64,000 nucleotides of DNA from Allobosea caraganae (GCF_003351345.1 NZ_QQTO01000001.1:186001-250000); one strand, 5' to 3'. Counted from the first letter of the stretch, positions 1 to 8,816 are shown. The notes: generated by a model from the sequence alone, not told the origin. Numbers and translations: made by a program.

Positions 1-1102
1 GCATCAGCACGTAGAGCGCGGATGCGCCTTCGCGATCCTGGATCACGGTCGGCGAGCCGGGGTCGGCCAGCTTGAGCAGGGCGGTGTCGCCGTCGAGCTG
101 GGCCGCGATATCCATCAGGTAGCGGGCGTTGAAGCCGATATCGAGCGGGCTCGCATCGTAGTCGACCTCGATCTCCTCGGTCGCCGAGCCCGAATCCGGG
201 TTGGTCACCGAGAGCGTCATGCGGCCATCGCCCATCGAGAGCTTCACGGCGCGGCCGCGCTCCGACGAGATCGTCGAGACGCGGTCGACGGACGCAGCGA
301 AGTCGCCCTTGTCGACGGTCAGGCGCTTGTCGTTGCCGCTCGGGATGACGCGCTGGTAGTCGGGGAAGGTGCCGTCGATCAGCTTCGAGGTCAGCACGAC
401 ATCGGCCGTGGCGACGCGGATCTTGGTGGCGGAGAGCTCGACCGAAACCTCGCTCTCGCCGTCCTCCAAGAGCTTCTGGATCTCGGAGACGGCCTTGCGC
501 GGCACGATCACGCCCGGCATGCCGGCTGCGCCGGCCGGGGCCGCCGTATCGACGCGGGCGAGCCTGTGGCCGTCGGTCGCGACGGCGCGCAGCAGGGTGC
601 GGCCCTCGACGTCGATCGTATGCAGGTAGATGCCGTTCAGGTAGTAGCGCGTCTCCTCGGTCGAGATCGCGAACTGGGTCTTGTCGATCAGGCGCTTGAA
701 CTCGCCGGATGGCAGCGTGAAGCGATGGGCCATCTCGCCCGCGGTGATGTCGGGGAAGTCGCTCTCGGGCAGGGTCTGGAGCTGGAAGCGCGAGCGGCCC
801 GAGCGCAGCACGAGCCCGGTCTCGCCGGTGGTCTCGAGCGAGACCTGGGCGCCGTCGGGCAGCTTGCGCACGATGTCGTAGAGCGTATGGGCCGGCACCG
901 TGGTCGCGCCCGGCTCGGCGACGTCGGCGGCGAGTGTCTCGACCACCTCGATGTCGAGGTCGGTCGCCTTCAGCTTCAGGCCGGCAGCGTCACCGCTCAG
1001 CAGCAGGTTCGACAGGATCGGGATCGTGTTGCGGCGTTCCACCACGCGGTGGACATGGCCGAGCGACTTCAGGAGGGTGGACCGTTCGACCGTGACCTTC
1101 AT
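1..1102 (-). CDS. dnaN: DNA polymerase III beta sliding clamp (3' end cut by window edge)
   Basis: Encodes the ring-shaped processivity clamp that tethers DNA polymerase III to DNA. The frame opens at an ATG at 1102 with MKVTVERSTLLKSLGHVHRV and runs off the left edge near the very end of the protein (last visible residues LYVLM), so only a few C-terminal codons are missing; 367 codons are visible, as expected for a clamp of about 370 residues. The three-fold repeated clamp fold is recognised by family features such as the ATDLDIEV and ATDGHRLA segments. It lies 161 bases downstream of dnaA in the same direction, the usual dnaA-dnaN order. No strong ribosome binding site precedes the ATG. Confidence 0.97.
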   Translation of the reverse strand, partial: MKVTVERSTLLKSLGHVHRVVERRNTIPILSNLLLSGDAAGLKLKATDLDIEVVETLAADVAEPGATTVPAHTLYDIVRKLPDGAQVSLETTGETGLVLRSGRSRFQLQTLPESDFPDITAGEMAHRFTLPSGEFKRLIDKTQFAISTEETRYYLNGIYLHTIDVEGRTLLRAVATDGHRLARVDTAAPAGAAGMPGVIVPRKAVSEIQKLLEDGESEVSVELSATKIRVATADVVLTSKLIDGTFPDYQRVIPSGNDKRLTVDKGDFAASVDRVSTISSERGRAVKLSMGDGRMTLSVTNPDSGSATEEIEVDYDASPLDIGFNARYLMDIAAQLDGDTALLKLADPGSPTVIQDREGASALYVLM

Positions 1103-1223
1103 CGTTCGTCTTCTGGCGTGTGCGCTCGGCAGGGAGTGAGCCGGGCGGCGGAATGGCCCGCGACATTGCAGGACGCTGTCCCGCGGCGCAAGGGCGACAT
1201 CATGTCAGGTCACAGCCAAAGCG

Positions 1224-1249
1224 CCCGCCGCCGCTGATGCGGCGGCGGG
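1224..1249. other. Strong GC hairpin between dnaA and dnaN
   Basis: A perfect 11-bp inverted repeat (CCCGCCGCCGC, loop TGAT, GCGGCGGCGGG) lies just after the dnaA stop. On the minus strand it is followed only by a short T run, so it is not a textbook intrinsic terminator. It could attenuate read-through from dnaA to dnaN or stabilise the dnaA mRNA end. Confidence 0.6.
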
Positions 1250-1263
1250 ACTGGCCGAAAGTC

Positions 1264-2775
1264 TCATTCCTGGAGCATGCGCTTCAGCAGGTCGACCTCG
1301 TCGTGCAGGAGCCGGTCCTCGGCGATCTGCTTCTCGATCTTGCGCACGGCATGGAGAACCGTGGTGTGGTCGCGGCCGCCGAAGCGCCGGCCGATCTCGG
1401 GCAGCGAGCGCGGCGTCAGCGCCTTGGAGAGGTACATCGCGATCTGGCGCGGCTTGACCACCGCCGCCGTCCGGCGCTCCGACAGGATGTCGGCGCGGCT
1501 GACATTGTAGCGCGTCGCGACCAGCTTCTGGATGTCCTCGATCTTGACGCGGCGCGGCTCGCGGGTGCGGACGAGGTCGCGGATCGCGGCCTCCGCCGTC
1601 TCCATCGTCACCGCCTGGCCCGATAGCGTCGCATGGGCCAGGAGCCGGTTGGCGGCGCCGTCGAGATCGCGGCCATTGGTGGCGACGACGCGGGCGACAT
1701 AGGCGATCACGTCGGGATTGACGTGGAAGCTCGTATGCGCCGCCTGCAGCGTCTCCAGCCGGCTCGACAGGATTTTTGCGCGCAACGCCTCGTCCAGTTC
1801 GCCGATCTCGACCACGAGCCCGCCGCCGAGCCGCGAGCGGATGCGCTCGTCGAGCGCCTCCAGGTCGTTGGCGAGCCGGTCGGCCGCCACCACGATCTGC
1901 TTGCCGGCGTCGATCAGCGCGTTGATCGTGTGGCCGAACTCCTGCTGGATCGAGCGGCCCTGGATGAACTGGACGTCGTCGACGATGAGCAGGTCGATGC
2001 CGCGCAGCTTCTCCTTGAAGGCCAGCGCCGTCTGCGACTTCAGCGCGGCGACGAAGCCGTACATGAAGCGGTCGGCGGTGAAATAGGCGACGCGCTTGCC
2101 ATGGCTGCGGGCATCCTGCGCGATCGCCTGCAGCAGGTGCGTCTTGCCGAGCCCGACCCCGGCATGGAGGTAGAGCGGGTTATAGGGCGTCGAGCCGGCC
2201 GGCGCGGCGGCGATCCGCTCGGCGGCGGCGAAGGCGAGCTGGTTCGACTTGCCGCAGATGAAGCTCTGGAAGTTGAGGCGCCGGTCGAGGACCGTGCCGC
2301 AGGCGTCGACGAGGTCGCGCTCGCAGGGCTGGCCGGCGCTTTCGACGGGGGCGGCGCCGGCGACGGGAGCCGGGGCGGCGGGGCGGGGACGCGCAGCGAC
2401 GGTCTCGCGGACGATGACCGGGGCGGGATCGCGCGCCACTTGGCGGACGGAGAGGACGATGCCGTTGGCGGCAGCCAGCTCGGCGACGCAATGGGCCCGC
2501 AGGCGCTCGGCGTAATGCGCCTCGAGCCAGCTCTTCAGGAAGCGCGTCGGCACGGTGAGGTAGGCGACGCCGTCGACGAGCCCGCCGATCTCGACGCGGG
2601 CGAACCAGCTCGAGAACACGTCCTCGCCGAGTTCGGCGCGCAGGCGCCGGCGCACCCTGTCCCAGGCTTCCGGCAGAGAGACCTCGCCGGCGATCTCCGC
2701 CGTCACAGCCGCGACCACGGGCCCAGCCACTGCCACCGCTTCAATGATGTCGCTCCTATCCTGTCGCTCAAACAT
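1264..2775 (-). CDS. dnaA: Chromosomal replication initiator DnaA
   Basis: AAA+ initiator that binds DnaA boxes and melts the origin. From the ATG at 2775 the protein is 503 residues. Domain I is the N-terminal ~100 residues (with the EAWDRVRRRLRAELGEDVFSSWF segment broken here at its start), domain III carries Walker A GVGLGKT at about 206-212 and Walker B LLIVDD at about 262-267, and domain IV carries the DnaA-box signature GGRDHTTV near 466-473. An upstream GTG at 2895 would add 40 residues with no family resemblance; the ATG at 2775 is preceded by a GGGG Shine-Dalgarno sequence and begins MFERQDR, so it is preferred. The long upstream region is rich in GANTC sites, suggesting CcrM-linked control. 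Confidence 0.96.
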   Translation of the reverse strand: MFERQDRSDIIEAVAVAGPVVAAVTAEIAGEVSLPEAWDRVRRRLRAELGEDVFSSWFARVEIGGLVDGVAYLTVPTRFLKSWLEAHYAERLRAHCVAELAAANGIVLSVRQVARDPAPVIVRETVAARPRPAAPAPVAGAAPVESAGQPCERDLVDACGTVLDRRLNFQSFICGKSNQLAFAAAERIAAAPAGSTPYNPLYLHAGVGLGKTHLLQAIAQDARSHGKRVAYFTADRFMYGFVAALKSQTALAFKEKLRGIDLLIVDDVQFIQGRSIQQEFGHTINALIDAGKQIVVAADRLANDLEALDERIRSRLGGGLVVEIGELDEALRAKILSSRLETLQAAHTSFHVNPDVIAYVARVVATNGRDLDGAANRLLAHATLSGQAVTMETAEAAIRDLVRTREPRRVKIEDIQKLVATRYNVSRADILSERRTAAVVKPRQIAMYLSKALTPRSLPEIGRRFGGRDHTTVLHAVRKIEKQIAEDRLLHDEVDLLKRMLQE

Positions 2776-3136
2776 TCGTCTGCCCCATTTCAAAATATCT
2801 TGGCGCGCGCGGTCGGTGGCGGCCCTTGTGGGGATCGCCCTCGCCGGTGCTGTTGTCCGGTCAATAGGACAGGGTTCCCGCGCAATGACATGCACCAGCG
2901 GGTAACCTGCCTCGATCTGTACGGTTACGCTTGGAAGGCTCGCCGAATGACGGAGCCGCGCTTCATCTCGGCGTTAAACAAGACAAAGAGCCGCATCCTC
3001 CACCCTTCTTGGGCGCGAGCCAAAAACGTCGATAATCTCTGGAAGTCCCCGGCGGTCATTGCTGTCCGGCCGGCGATGAAGGGACCTTACAGGGCGGTCT
3101 CGGACGGGGGCAATATCCCTTGCAGCCGGCTTCGGA

Positions 3137-3478
3137 GACTCAAGGCCCGCCAGCGCTAATCTGACCTATCGGTAAGCGCGGGCCAATTGTCTGGGGAACT
3201 TAAGATTTTCTTCATCAACGCCGAGTCAGCGAATGCGCGAATCTTTTTTTTCGCGACCTACGGCAGCGCCCATGGCGGCTCGGGCGATTCTCGGTCGCGC
3301 GATCCTTTGCCCGCTAAGCTCATGAAAAATATGAGCTTTATTTGCGCGGTAAAAAGGCGCGAGGGAGGCGATTCCGGACCCCGAAATCGCCCGGAGAGTC
3401 AACCCTGCAAAGCCGTGGAAAGATTGCGGAATCGGCTTGGCGAACGCAACTTTTTCGGCATCGCGCCGGGTGTGATTC
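3137..3478. promoter_or_regulatory. Cluster of eight GANTC (CcrM-type) sites upstream of dnaA
   Basis: GANTC occurs at 3137, 3223, 3239, 3286, 3370, 3396, 3429 and 3474, while none is seen between 2776 and 3136. In Alphaproteobacteria GANTC is the target of the cell-cycle adenine methylase CcrM, and dnaA transcription in Caulobacter responds to methylation of such sites. The regulatory role here is inferred. Confidence 0.55.
3316..3338. promoter_or_regulatory. Inverted repeat AAGCTCAT-N7-ATGAGCTT
   Basis: A perfect 8-bp inverted repeat with a 7-base AT-only-plus-G spacer (GAAAAAT) sits inside the AT-rich part of the dnaA upstream region. It could be an operator or a small hairpin; neither side has the T run needed for a clean terminator. 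Confidence 0.45.
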
Positions 3479-3504
3479 CTTTGCAACAGCCAGCGCCGGA
3501 ACCA

Positions 3505-3532
3505 CGAAAAAACCCGGCCTCTCGGCCGGGTT
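3505..3532 (-). terminator. Intrinsic terminator of rpsT
   Basis: Read on the minus strand, a perfect 9-bp stem AACCCGGCC / GGCCGGGTT with a 4-base loop is followed by TTTTTT. It lies about 35 bases after the rpsT stop codon and separates rpsT from the dnaA upstream region. Confidence 0.9.
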
Positions 3533-3567
3533 CGATCAGGTCAAAAAACTGACTGCAGCAGGCTGGT

Positions 3568-3834
3568 TCAGGAGGCGAGGGCGCCGATCCGGTGAGCCAG
3601 CCGCGAAACCTTGCGCGAGGCGGTGTTCTTGTGAACGACGCCCTTCTGAGCGGCGCGCATGATCTCGGGCTGGGCGGCCTTGAGCGCCTCGGTGGCGGCA
3701 CCCTTGTCGCCCGACGCGATGGCCTCTTCGACCTTGCGCAGGAAGGTGCGCATCCGGCTGCGGCGCCCCTTGTTGACTTCGGTGCGACGCTCGATCTTGC
3801 GCGTGGCCTTCTTGGCCGACGTCGTATTGGCCAT
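3568..3834 (-). CDS. rpsT: 30S ribosomal protein S20
   Basis: Small basic protein of 88 residues that binds 16S rRNA in the 30S subunit. It begins [20 protein letters not shown] and is lysine/arginine-rich and alanine-rich throughout, as S20 is. The ATG at 3834 is preceded by GAGGAA at good spacing. The gene is monocistronic: a clear intrinsic terminator follows. Its position upstream of dnaA in the same orientation is conserved in many Alphaproteobacteria. Confidence 0.97.
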   Translation of the reverse strand: MANTTSAKKATRKIERRTEVNKGRRSRMRTFLRKVEEAIASGDKGAATEALKAAQPEIMRAAQKGVVHKNTASRKVSRLAHRIGALAS

Positions 3835-4030
3835 CGATGTTCCTCGTCTTCATCGGTGCAGGGCGCCCGGCGTCTTGCCTGGCGGGTCCGGACCGCTACC
3901 TTGATGGAATGCGTGAGCGGCGGCCGATGCTTGCGCGAGCCGTCGCGAGACGCAGGCCTATAGTATCTCGGGCCTGCGGCGTCAACGCTGAATCTTTCCC
4001 TCCTCCCGCCCGGTGAGAAGGAAAGCCTGC

Positions 4031-4420
4031 TCAACCGCGCCGGACGGCGATGGCCTCGATCTCGATCAGGTAGCCGTAATGCAGCTCCGGCACCGGCACG
4101 ACCGAGCGCGCCGGCTTATGCGCCCCGAAGGCCTCGGCGTAGATCCGGTTGAACTCCGGCCAGTTGCCGGCGCCGACCAGATAGGCGGTGACCTTGACCA
4201 CGTCCTGCGGCCCGCAGCCGCCGGCCCTGAGGATGGCCAGCAGGTTGTCGAGCGCCTGGCGCGCCTGCACGGCAAAGGGCTCTTCGGCGGTGTGGCTGCC
4301 ATCGGGACGCGGCGCGAGCTGGCCGGAGACGAAGACCAGGTCCTTGTAGCCGACCGCCTGCGCGTAGTGCCCGGCCGGAGCGGGGACGTCCGGCGAGAGG
4401 ATGGTCTCGAGCGCGCTCAT
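4031..4420 (-). CDS. RidA family reactive enamine/imine deaminase
   Basis: A 129-residue YjgF/YER057c/UK114 protein. RidA proteins hydrolyse the 2-aminoacrylate and 2-aminocrotonate enamines released by PLP-dependent serine/threonine dehydratases. The diagnostic arginine is present in the ARSVVPV segment at residue 105, and the C-terminal IEIEAIAVRR matches the family. Its ATG at 4420 overlaps the stop of the upstream dehydratase gene (ATGA arrangement), implying translational coupling with an enzyme that makes its substrate. It is a RidA-like paralogue and may not be the archetypal RidA; the substrate range is inferred from the pairing. Confidence 0.93.
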   Translation of the reverse strand: MSALETILSPDVPAPAGHYAQAVGYKDLVFVSGQLAPRPDGSHTAEEPFAVQARQALDNLLAILRAGGCGPQDVVKVTAYLVGAGNWPEFNRIYAEAFGAHKPARSVVPVPELHYGYLIEIEAIAVRRG

Positions 4421-5418
4421 GCCTCGCCCCCGACAAAGCGGGCGAAGCTCGCGAGATCGACATTGCCGCCGCTGATGACGATGCCGACGCGCTTGCCTTC
4501 GATCGGAACGGCGCCGGTGAAGGCTGCTGCGGCCGCGAGGCAGCCGGTCGGCTCGACCACGATCTTCATCCGCTCGGCGAAGAAGCGCATCGCCTCGACC
4601 AGCGCGGCATCCGGCACGGTGACGATGTCCTCGACGTTCTGCTGGATCAGCGGGAAGGTGTAGTTGCCGAGGAAGGCGGTCTGGGCGCCGTCGGCGATGG
4701 TCTTGGGCACGGAGATCTTGACGATCTTGCCCGAGCGCAGCGATCGCTGGCCGTCATTGCCGGCCTCGGGCTCGACGCCGAAGACGCGGCATTCGGGGTT
4801 GAGCGCCTTGGCTGCCAGCACCGCGCCCGAGAGCAGCCCGCCGCCGCCGAGCGGCACCAGCAGGATGTCGAACGGACCGGCCTCCTCGATCAGCTCCTTG
4901 GTCGCGGTGCCCTGGCCGGCGATGACGTCGGGATGGTCGTAGGGTGGGATCAGGGTCAGGCCGCGCGTCTGCGCGATCTCGCGGCCGAGCGCGTCGCGGT
5001 CCTGGGTGTAGCGGTCGAACTGCACGACCTCGGCGCCATAGCCGCGCGTCGCCGCGACCTTGGCGGCCGGCGCGTCGAGCGGCATCAGGATGGTGGCGGG
5101 CACGCCGAGCAGCTTGCCGGCATAGGCGATGGCCTGGGCATGGTTGCCGGAGGAGAAGGTGACGACGCCGGCGCGCTTCTGCTCGGGGCTCAGGGCCGAG
5201 ATGGCGTTGTAGCCGCCGCGGAACTTGAAGGCGCCCATGCGCTGCAGGTTCTCGGCCTTGAAGAACAGGCTGGCGCCGCTGCGCTCATTGGCGGTGCGCG
5301 AGGTCAGGACCGGGGTGCGATGGGCCGCGCCTTGAATGCGTTTCGCAGCCGTAACGACATCGTCGTAGGTGGGCAGGACGAGCTGGGTGGCGCTCTCGGT
5401 GCTGGCGGCGGCGGTCAT
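4417..5418 (-). CDS. Threonine/serine dehydratase, PLP-dependent, no ACT domain
   Basis: Fold type II PLP enzyme of 333 residues. The PLP lysine is K65 in MGAFKFRG, the asparagine loop is SSGNHAQA, and the phosphate-binding loop is PLGGGGLLSG. The length and absence of a regulatory ACT domain fit a catabolic threonine dehydratase or the closely related hydroxyaspartate ammonia-lyase rather than biosynthetic IlvA. The start at 5418 (MTAAASTES) has a GAGGAA site eight bases upstream; a longer frame to 5496 adds unrelated sequence. It overlaps the downstream RidA gene by four bases, so the enzyme that makes reactive enamines is coupled to the one that removes them. Confidence 0.9.
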   Translation of the reverse strand: MTAAASTESATQLVLPTYDDVVTAAKRIQGAAHRTPVLTSRTANERSGASLFFKAENLQRMGAFKFRGGYNAISALSPEQKRAGVVTFSSGNHAQAIAYAGKLLGVPATILMPLDAPAAKVAATRGYGAEVVQFDRYTQDRDALGREIAQTRGLTLIPPYDHPDVIAGQGTATKELIEEAGPFDILLVPLGGGGLLSGAVLAAKALNPECRVFGVEPEAGNDGQRSLRSGKIVKISVPKTIADGAQTAFLGNYTFPLIQQNVEDIVTVPDAALVEAMRFFAERMKIVVEPTGCLAAAAAFTGAVPIEGKRVGIVISGGNVDLASFARFVGGEA

Positions 5419-5526
5419 GCGTGATTCCTCGCTTGGATGGCGCACAGTTGAGCAAGAGCGGCACGGCATCAAGTCAGAGAGCGGCGCTGCCGCCATGCAT
5501 GGGAGGACCGACGCCGCGACCCGCCC

Positions 5527-6300
5527 TCAGCCGTTCTTGAAGTCCGGCTTCCGCTTCTCGGTGAAGGCGGCCATGCCTTCCTTCTGGTCCTGCGTGGCGA
5601 AGAGCGAGGAGAAGATGCGGCGCTCGAAGCGCAGGCCCTCGTTCAGCGTCACCTCGAAGGCGCGGTTGATCGATTCCTTCGCCATCAGCACCGAAGGCAG
5701 CGACTTCGCGGCAATCGCATCCGCCGCCTTCAGCGCCTCCGCCATCAGCTCGGCGAGCGGCACGATGCGGGCGACGAGGCCGGCGCGCTCGGCCTCGACG
5801 ACGTCCATCATCCGGCCGGTGAGGCAGAGGTCCATCGCCTTGGCCTTGCCGATCGCCCTGGTCAGGCGCTGCGTGCCGCCGGCGCCGGGGATGACGCCGA
5901 GATTGATCTCGGGCTGGCCGAATTTCGCGTTGTCGGCGGCGATGATGAAGTCGCACATCATGGCGAGCTCGCAGCCGCCGCCGAGCGCGAAGCCGGCGAC
6001 CGCGGCGATGATCGGCTTGCGCCGCCTGCCGATCCGGTCCCAGGTCTCGAACTTGTCGTCGAGATAGGTCTCGGGGAAGGTGCGGCCCTGCATCTCCTTG
6101 ATGTCGGCGCCGGCGGCGAAGGCCTTTTCCGAGCCGGTCAGGACGATGCAGCCGATGCCGGCATCGGCCTCGAAGCCGTCGATCGCCGCGTTGACCTCGC
6201 CGATGAGCTGGCCGTTCAGCGCATTCAGCGCCTGCGGGCGGTTCAGCGTGATGACGCCGACCTTGCCCTTCACCTCGACGATAACGGTCTCATAAGCCAT
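5527..6300 (-). CDS. Enoyl-CoA hydratase (crotonase family)
   Basis: Hydrates trans-2-enoyl-CoA to 3-hydroxyacyl-CoA in beta-oxidation. The 257-residue protein from the ATG at 6300 has the usual crotonase length. The oxyanion-hole segment AAGADIKEM is present, as are both catalytic glutamates, E111 in GGGCELAMM and E131 in [11 protein letters not shown]. The start is chosen because GGGAGG lies just upstream and [10 protein letters not shown] matches family N-termini; the frame upstream to 6525 is non-homologous. The enzyme class is firm, the in vivo acyl chain preference is not visible. Confidence 0.93.
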   Translation of the reverse strand: MAYETVIVEVKGKVGVITLNRPQALNALNGQLIGEVNAAIDGFEADAGIGCIVLTGSEKAFAAGADIKEMQGRTFPETYLDDKFETWDRIGRRRKPIIAAVAGFALGGGCELAMMCDFIIAADNAKFGQPEINLGVIPGAGGTQRLTRAIGKAKAMDLCLTGRMMDVVEAERAGLVARIVPLAELMAEALKAADAIAAKSLPSVLMAKESINRAFEVTLNEGLRFERRIFSSLFATQDQKEGMAAFTEKRKPDFKNG

Positions 6301-6463
6301 GGCGGCCTCCCGGATGCTGCTTTGGCGAGCAGGAATAGCGGGGGCAGTGGGCGTAAGTCCATGCGTGGCGGCGCACGCTCTGGATGGGGCGGCGGCGCCG
6401 GGCTGGGACAAACCGGCCCCCGATGCGTTGTAATGGCTGGGAAACGACGCTCGGAGATGGCTC

Positions 6464-6931
6464 ATGCCCGGTGGAACGAGAACGGATCTGGCCTCGCGGG
6501 TGATCCGCGCGACGCGGCAAGCCATCTATCGGGCCTTCGCGGATCCGGCTGCGCTCATCGTCTGGATGCCGCCGAAGGGGATGAGGGCGCGGCTTGAGCA
6601 TTTCGACCTGCGCGCCGGCGGCGGCTACCGGATGATCCTCACCTACGAAGACCCCGCCGCGCAGGGCAAGGCGACCGCGGATTCCGACATCGTCGAGGTC
6701 CGCTTCACCGAAATCAGGCCAAACGAGCGCATCGTTCAGCAGGTCGAATTCGAGTCTGACGACCCGGCCTTCGCCGGGGTGATGACGATGACCTGGCAGC
6801 TCGTCACCGTTTCGGAGGGCACCGAGGTGATCATCCGCTGCGACAACGTGCCCTCGGGCATCGGCAAGGACGACCACGCCGCGGGACTGCGCTCGACGCT
6901 GACGAACCTCGCGGTCTTCACGGAGGGCTAG
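6464..6931 (+). CDS. SRPBCC / AHSA1-domain protein
   Basis: A 155-residue START-like protein of the Activator of Hsp90 ATPase homologue 1 (AHSA1) group; it begins with the typical [18 protein letters not shown] helix and has the W-M-P-P-K-G loop after it. Such proteins bind small hydrophobic ligands; the ligand here is unknown. The ATG at 6464 follows GGAG at good spacing. Its stop codon TAG is the first part of a repeat end (TAGAGCATGATG), so the reading frame terminates inside the intergenic palindromic element that follows. Confidence 0.85.
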   Translation: MPGGTRTDLASRVIRATRQAIYRAFADPAALIVWMPPKGMRARLEHFDLRAGGGYRMILTYEDPAAQGKATADSDIVEVRFTEIRPNERIVQQVEFESDDPAFAGVMTMTWQLVTVSEGTEVIIRCDNVPSGIGKDDHAAGLRSTLTNLAVFTEG

Positions 6932-7056
6932 AGCATGATGCCGAAAAGTGGGCACCGGTTTTCGGACGACATCATGCTCTAACTTTTTGATGAGAGGCGG
7001 ATTCAGATTTCAGATGGGATCGCTTTGCGATGCCATCTGAAATCATCCGGCTCTAG
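6928..7056. repeat. Mosaic palindromic element (RIME-like), copy A1 plus hairpin F
   Basis: Bounded by inverted CTAGAGC (6928-6934) and GCTCTAG (7050-7056). The left module (6929-6981) has 12-bp terminal arms TAGAGCATGATG / CATCATGCTCTA and the core AAAAGTGGGCACCGGTTTTC. The right module (7006-7044) is a hairpin with a 12-bp outer stem GATTTCAGATGG / CCATCTGAAATC and a 5-bp inner stem ATCGC / GCGAT around TTT. The element lies between convergent genes and its two ends provide the stop codons of both. It resembles the rhizobial intergenic mosaic elements known as RIME. Confidence 0.85.
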
Positions 7057-7943
7057 CGCTTCGGCTGGCAGGTCTCGCAATAGAAGGTCGAGCGCCCCGA
7101 CTGGACCAGCCGCTTCACCAGCGTGCCGCAGCCGGGCGTGACGCAGGGGTCCCCCTCGCGGTCATAGACCTTGAAGCGGTGCTGGAAATAGCCGAGCGAG
7201 CCGTCGGCATGGGCGAAGTCGCGCAGGGTCGAGCCGCCAGCCGCGACCGCCTCCTCCAGCACCTCGCGGATGATCTGCGCCAGCGCATGCGCGGCCGGGC
7301 GCGGCTTGCCGGTCGGGGTCGCGATCGTGCCGGCCTCGGCCTCCGGGTGGAGCCCCGCGCGGAACAGGGCCTCGCAGACATAGATGTTGCCCAGGCCCGC
7401 CACGAGCCGCTGGTCGAGCAGGGCGGCCTTCAGCGGCGCGAACTTGCCGGCAAAGAGCTTTGCCAGCGTCTCGCCCGAGAGCTCGTTGCCGAGCGGCTCG
7501 ATGCCCATGCCGGCGAAATGCTTCGAGGTCTCCAGCCCGGCGCGCGGCACCAGGTCCATGAAGCCGAAGCGGCGCACGTCGTTATAGGTGACGCGCGCGC
7601 CGGAGCCGAGGTGGAAGACGACATGGTCGTGCTGCAGGTGCCGGCCGATATCGTTGTAATAGGCGCCCGGCTCGGTCGGTGGTGTGCCCGGCGCTTCCAC
7701 CACGAAGCGCCCGCTCATGCCGAGATGCATCACCAGCGCCTCGCCATCGTCGAGATCGGCGATCAGGTATTTGGCGCGGCGCGACAGGCTCTCGACCCGG
7801 CGCCCTGTCAGGCGCTCGACGAAGCGATCGGGCAGCGGAAAGCGCAGGTCGGGCCGGCGCTGCTCGACGCTGGCGAAGCGCTGGCCCAGCATGGCCGGCT
7901 CCAGCCCGCGGCGGACGGTCTCGACTTCGGGTAGCTCGGGCAT
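7053..7943 (-). CDS. mutM: Formamidopyrimidine-DNA glycosylase
   Basis: Base-excision repair enzyme removing 8-oxoguanine and FaPy lesions. The protein of 296 residues must start at the ATG at 7943 because the catalytic Pro2-Glu3 follows the initiator methionine ([16 protein letters not shown]); a longer frame to 7985 would bury that proline. The C-terminal zinc finger is visible as CVTPGCG ... FYCETC. It is divergent from ubiE, a conserved arrangement in Alphaproteobacteria. The stop codon TAG is supplied by the end of the adjacent repeat element. Confidence 0.97.
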   Translation of the reverse strand: MPELPEVETVRRGLEPAMLGQRFASVEQRRPDLRFPLPDRFVERLTGRRVESLSRRAKYLIADLDDGEALVMHLGMSGRFVVEAPGTPPTEPGAYYNDIGRHLQHDHVVFHLGSGARVTYNDVRRFGFMDLVPRAGLETSKHFAGMGIEPLGNELSGETLAKLFAGKFAPLKAALLDQRLVAGLGNIYVCEALFRAGLHPEAEAGTIATPTGKPRPAAHALAQIIREVLEEAVAAGGSTLRDFAHADGSLGYFQHRFKVYDREGDPCVTPGCGTLVKRLVQSGRSTFYCETCQPKR

Positions 7944-8054
7944 TGGCGTTGGCTCTTCAACATGCGTCGAGACGGGCCGCGACAAGCCGGGCTCGTTTCG
8001 CTATTCATCGCGAATAGATAGCGAACCCACAGAATACAAGGTCCGGGACAAGCC

Positions 8055-8816
8055 GTGACAGCAGCCTCCGACACCACCCATTTCGGCTTCGAGACCGTGA
8101 AGCTGGCCGAGAAGCAGGCCAAGGTCGACGACGTCTTCCACAAGGTCGCCGGCCGCTACGACCTGATGAACGACTTCATGTCGGTTGGCCTGCACCGGGT
8201 CTGGAAGGACGCGCTGATCTCCAGCCTGCGCCCGCCGCGCACCCGCCCCTTCCGCCATCTCGACGTGGCCGGCGGCACCGGCGATGTCGCCTTCAAGATC
8301 CTTGAGGCCGGCGGGCTGCAGACCAACGTCACTGTGCTCGACATCAACGGCGAGATGCTCGCGGTCGGCCGCGAGCGCGCCGCCAAGCGCTTTCCCGACG
8401 ATGACCGCGTCTCCTTCGTCCAGGGCAATGCCGAGGAGCTGGCTCTGCCCGACGATAGTTTCGACGCCTATACGATCGCCTTCGGCATCAGGAACGTGCC
8501 GCGCATCGACAAGGCGCTGGCCGAGGCCTACCGCGTGCTCAAGCGCGGCGGCAGGTTCCTCTGCCTTGAGTTCAGCCATGTCGACGTGCCGCTGCTCGAC
8601 AAGGTCTACGAGGCCTATTCCTTCAACGTCATCCCCCCGATGGGCCGGCTCGTCACCGGCGAGGCCGAGCCCTACCAGTATCTGGTCGAGTCGATCCGCA
8701 AATTCCCCAAGCCGCAGGTCTTCGCCAACATGATCGAGGCCGCCGGCTTCCGCCGGGCCTCGTTCACGCCGATGACGGGCGGGGTCGTGGCGCTGCATTC
8801 TGGCTGGAAGCTGTGA
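8055..8816 (+). CDS. ubiE: Demethylubiquinone/2-polyprenyl-benzoquinol C-methyltransferase
   Basis: SAM-dependent methyltransferase of ubiquinone (and menaquinone) synthesis, 253 residues. The SAM-binding motif I is DVAGGTGD at 70-77, and the UbiE signatures [19 protein letters not shown] and FGIRNVPR are present. It uses a GTG start at 8055, with only weak pairing to 16S rRNA upstream. It is the first gene of the ubiE-ubiB-coaBC-dut series seen in this window, here interrupted by repeats and by unrelated genes between ubiB and coaBC. Confidence 0.95.
   Translation: MTAASDTTHFGFETVKLAEKQAKVDDVFHKVAGRYDLMNDFMSVGLHRVWKDALISSLRPPRTRPFRHLDVAGGTGDVAFKILEAGGLQTNVTVLDINGEMLAVGRERAAKRFPDDDRVSFVQGNAEELALPDDSFDAYTIAFGIRNVPRIDKALAEAYRVLKRGGRFLCLEFSHVDVPLLDKVYEAYSFNVIPPMGRLVTGEAEPYQYLVESIRKFPKPQVFANMIEAAGFRRASFTPMTGGVVALHSGWKL

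Larger units (their letters stand above)
2776..3504. other. Gene-free region upstream of dnaA
   Basis: About 730 bases without a convincing gene. It should hold the dnaA promoter(s), read on the minus strand. The half nearer rpsT (about 3180-3480) is clearly more AT-rich and contains a cluster of GANTC sites and an 8-bp inverted repeat. I looked for DnaA boxes close to TTATCCACA and saw none that were convincing, so I do not call it an origin. Confidence 0.6.

Noticed and set aside
1633..3159. Long plus-strand open frame opposite dnaA
   Set aside because: High G+C genes leave long open frames on the opposite strand; the translation has no recognisable domain and dnaA on the minus strand is certain. 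The same applies to many other long antisense frames in the window.
2776..3567. Possible replication origin next to dnaA
   Set aside because: No convincing DnaA boxes were seen, and in related bacteria the origin is often near hemE and not beside dnaA. Only the GANTC cluster remains as a signal.
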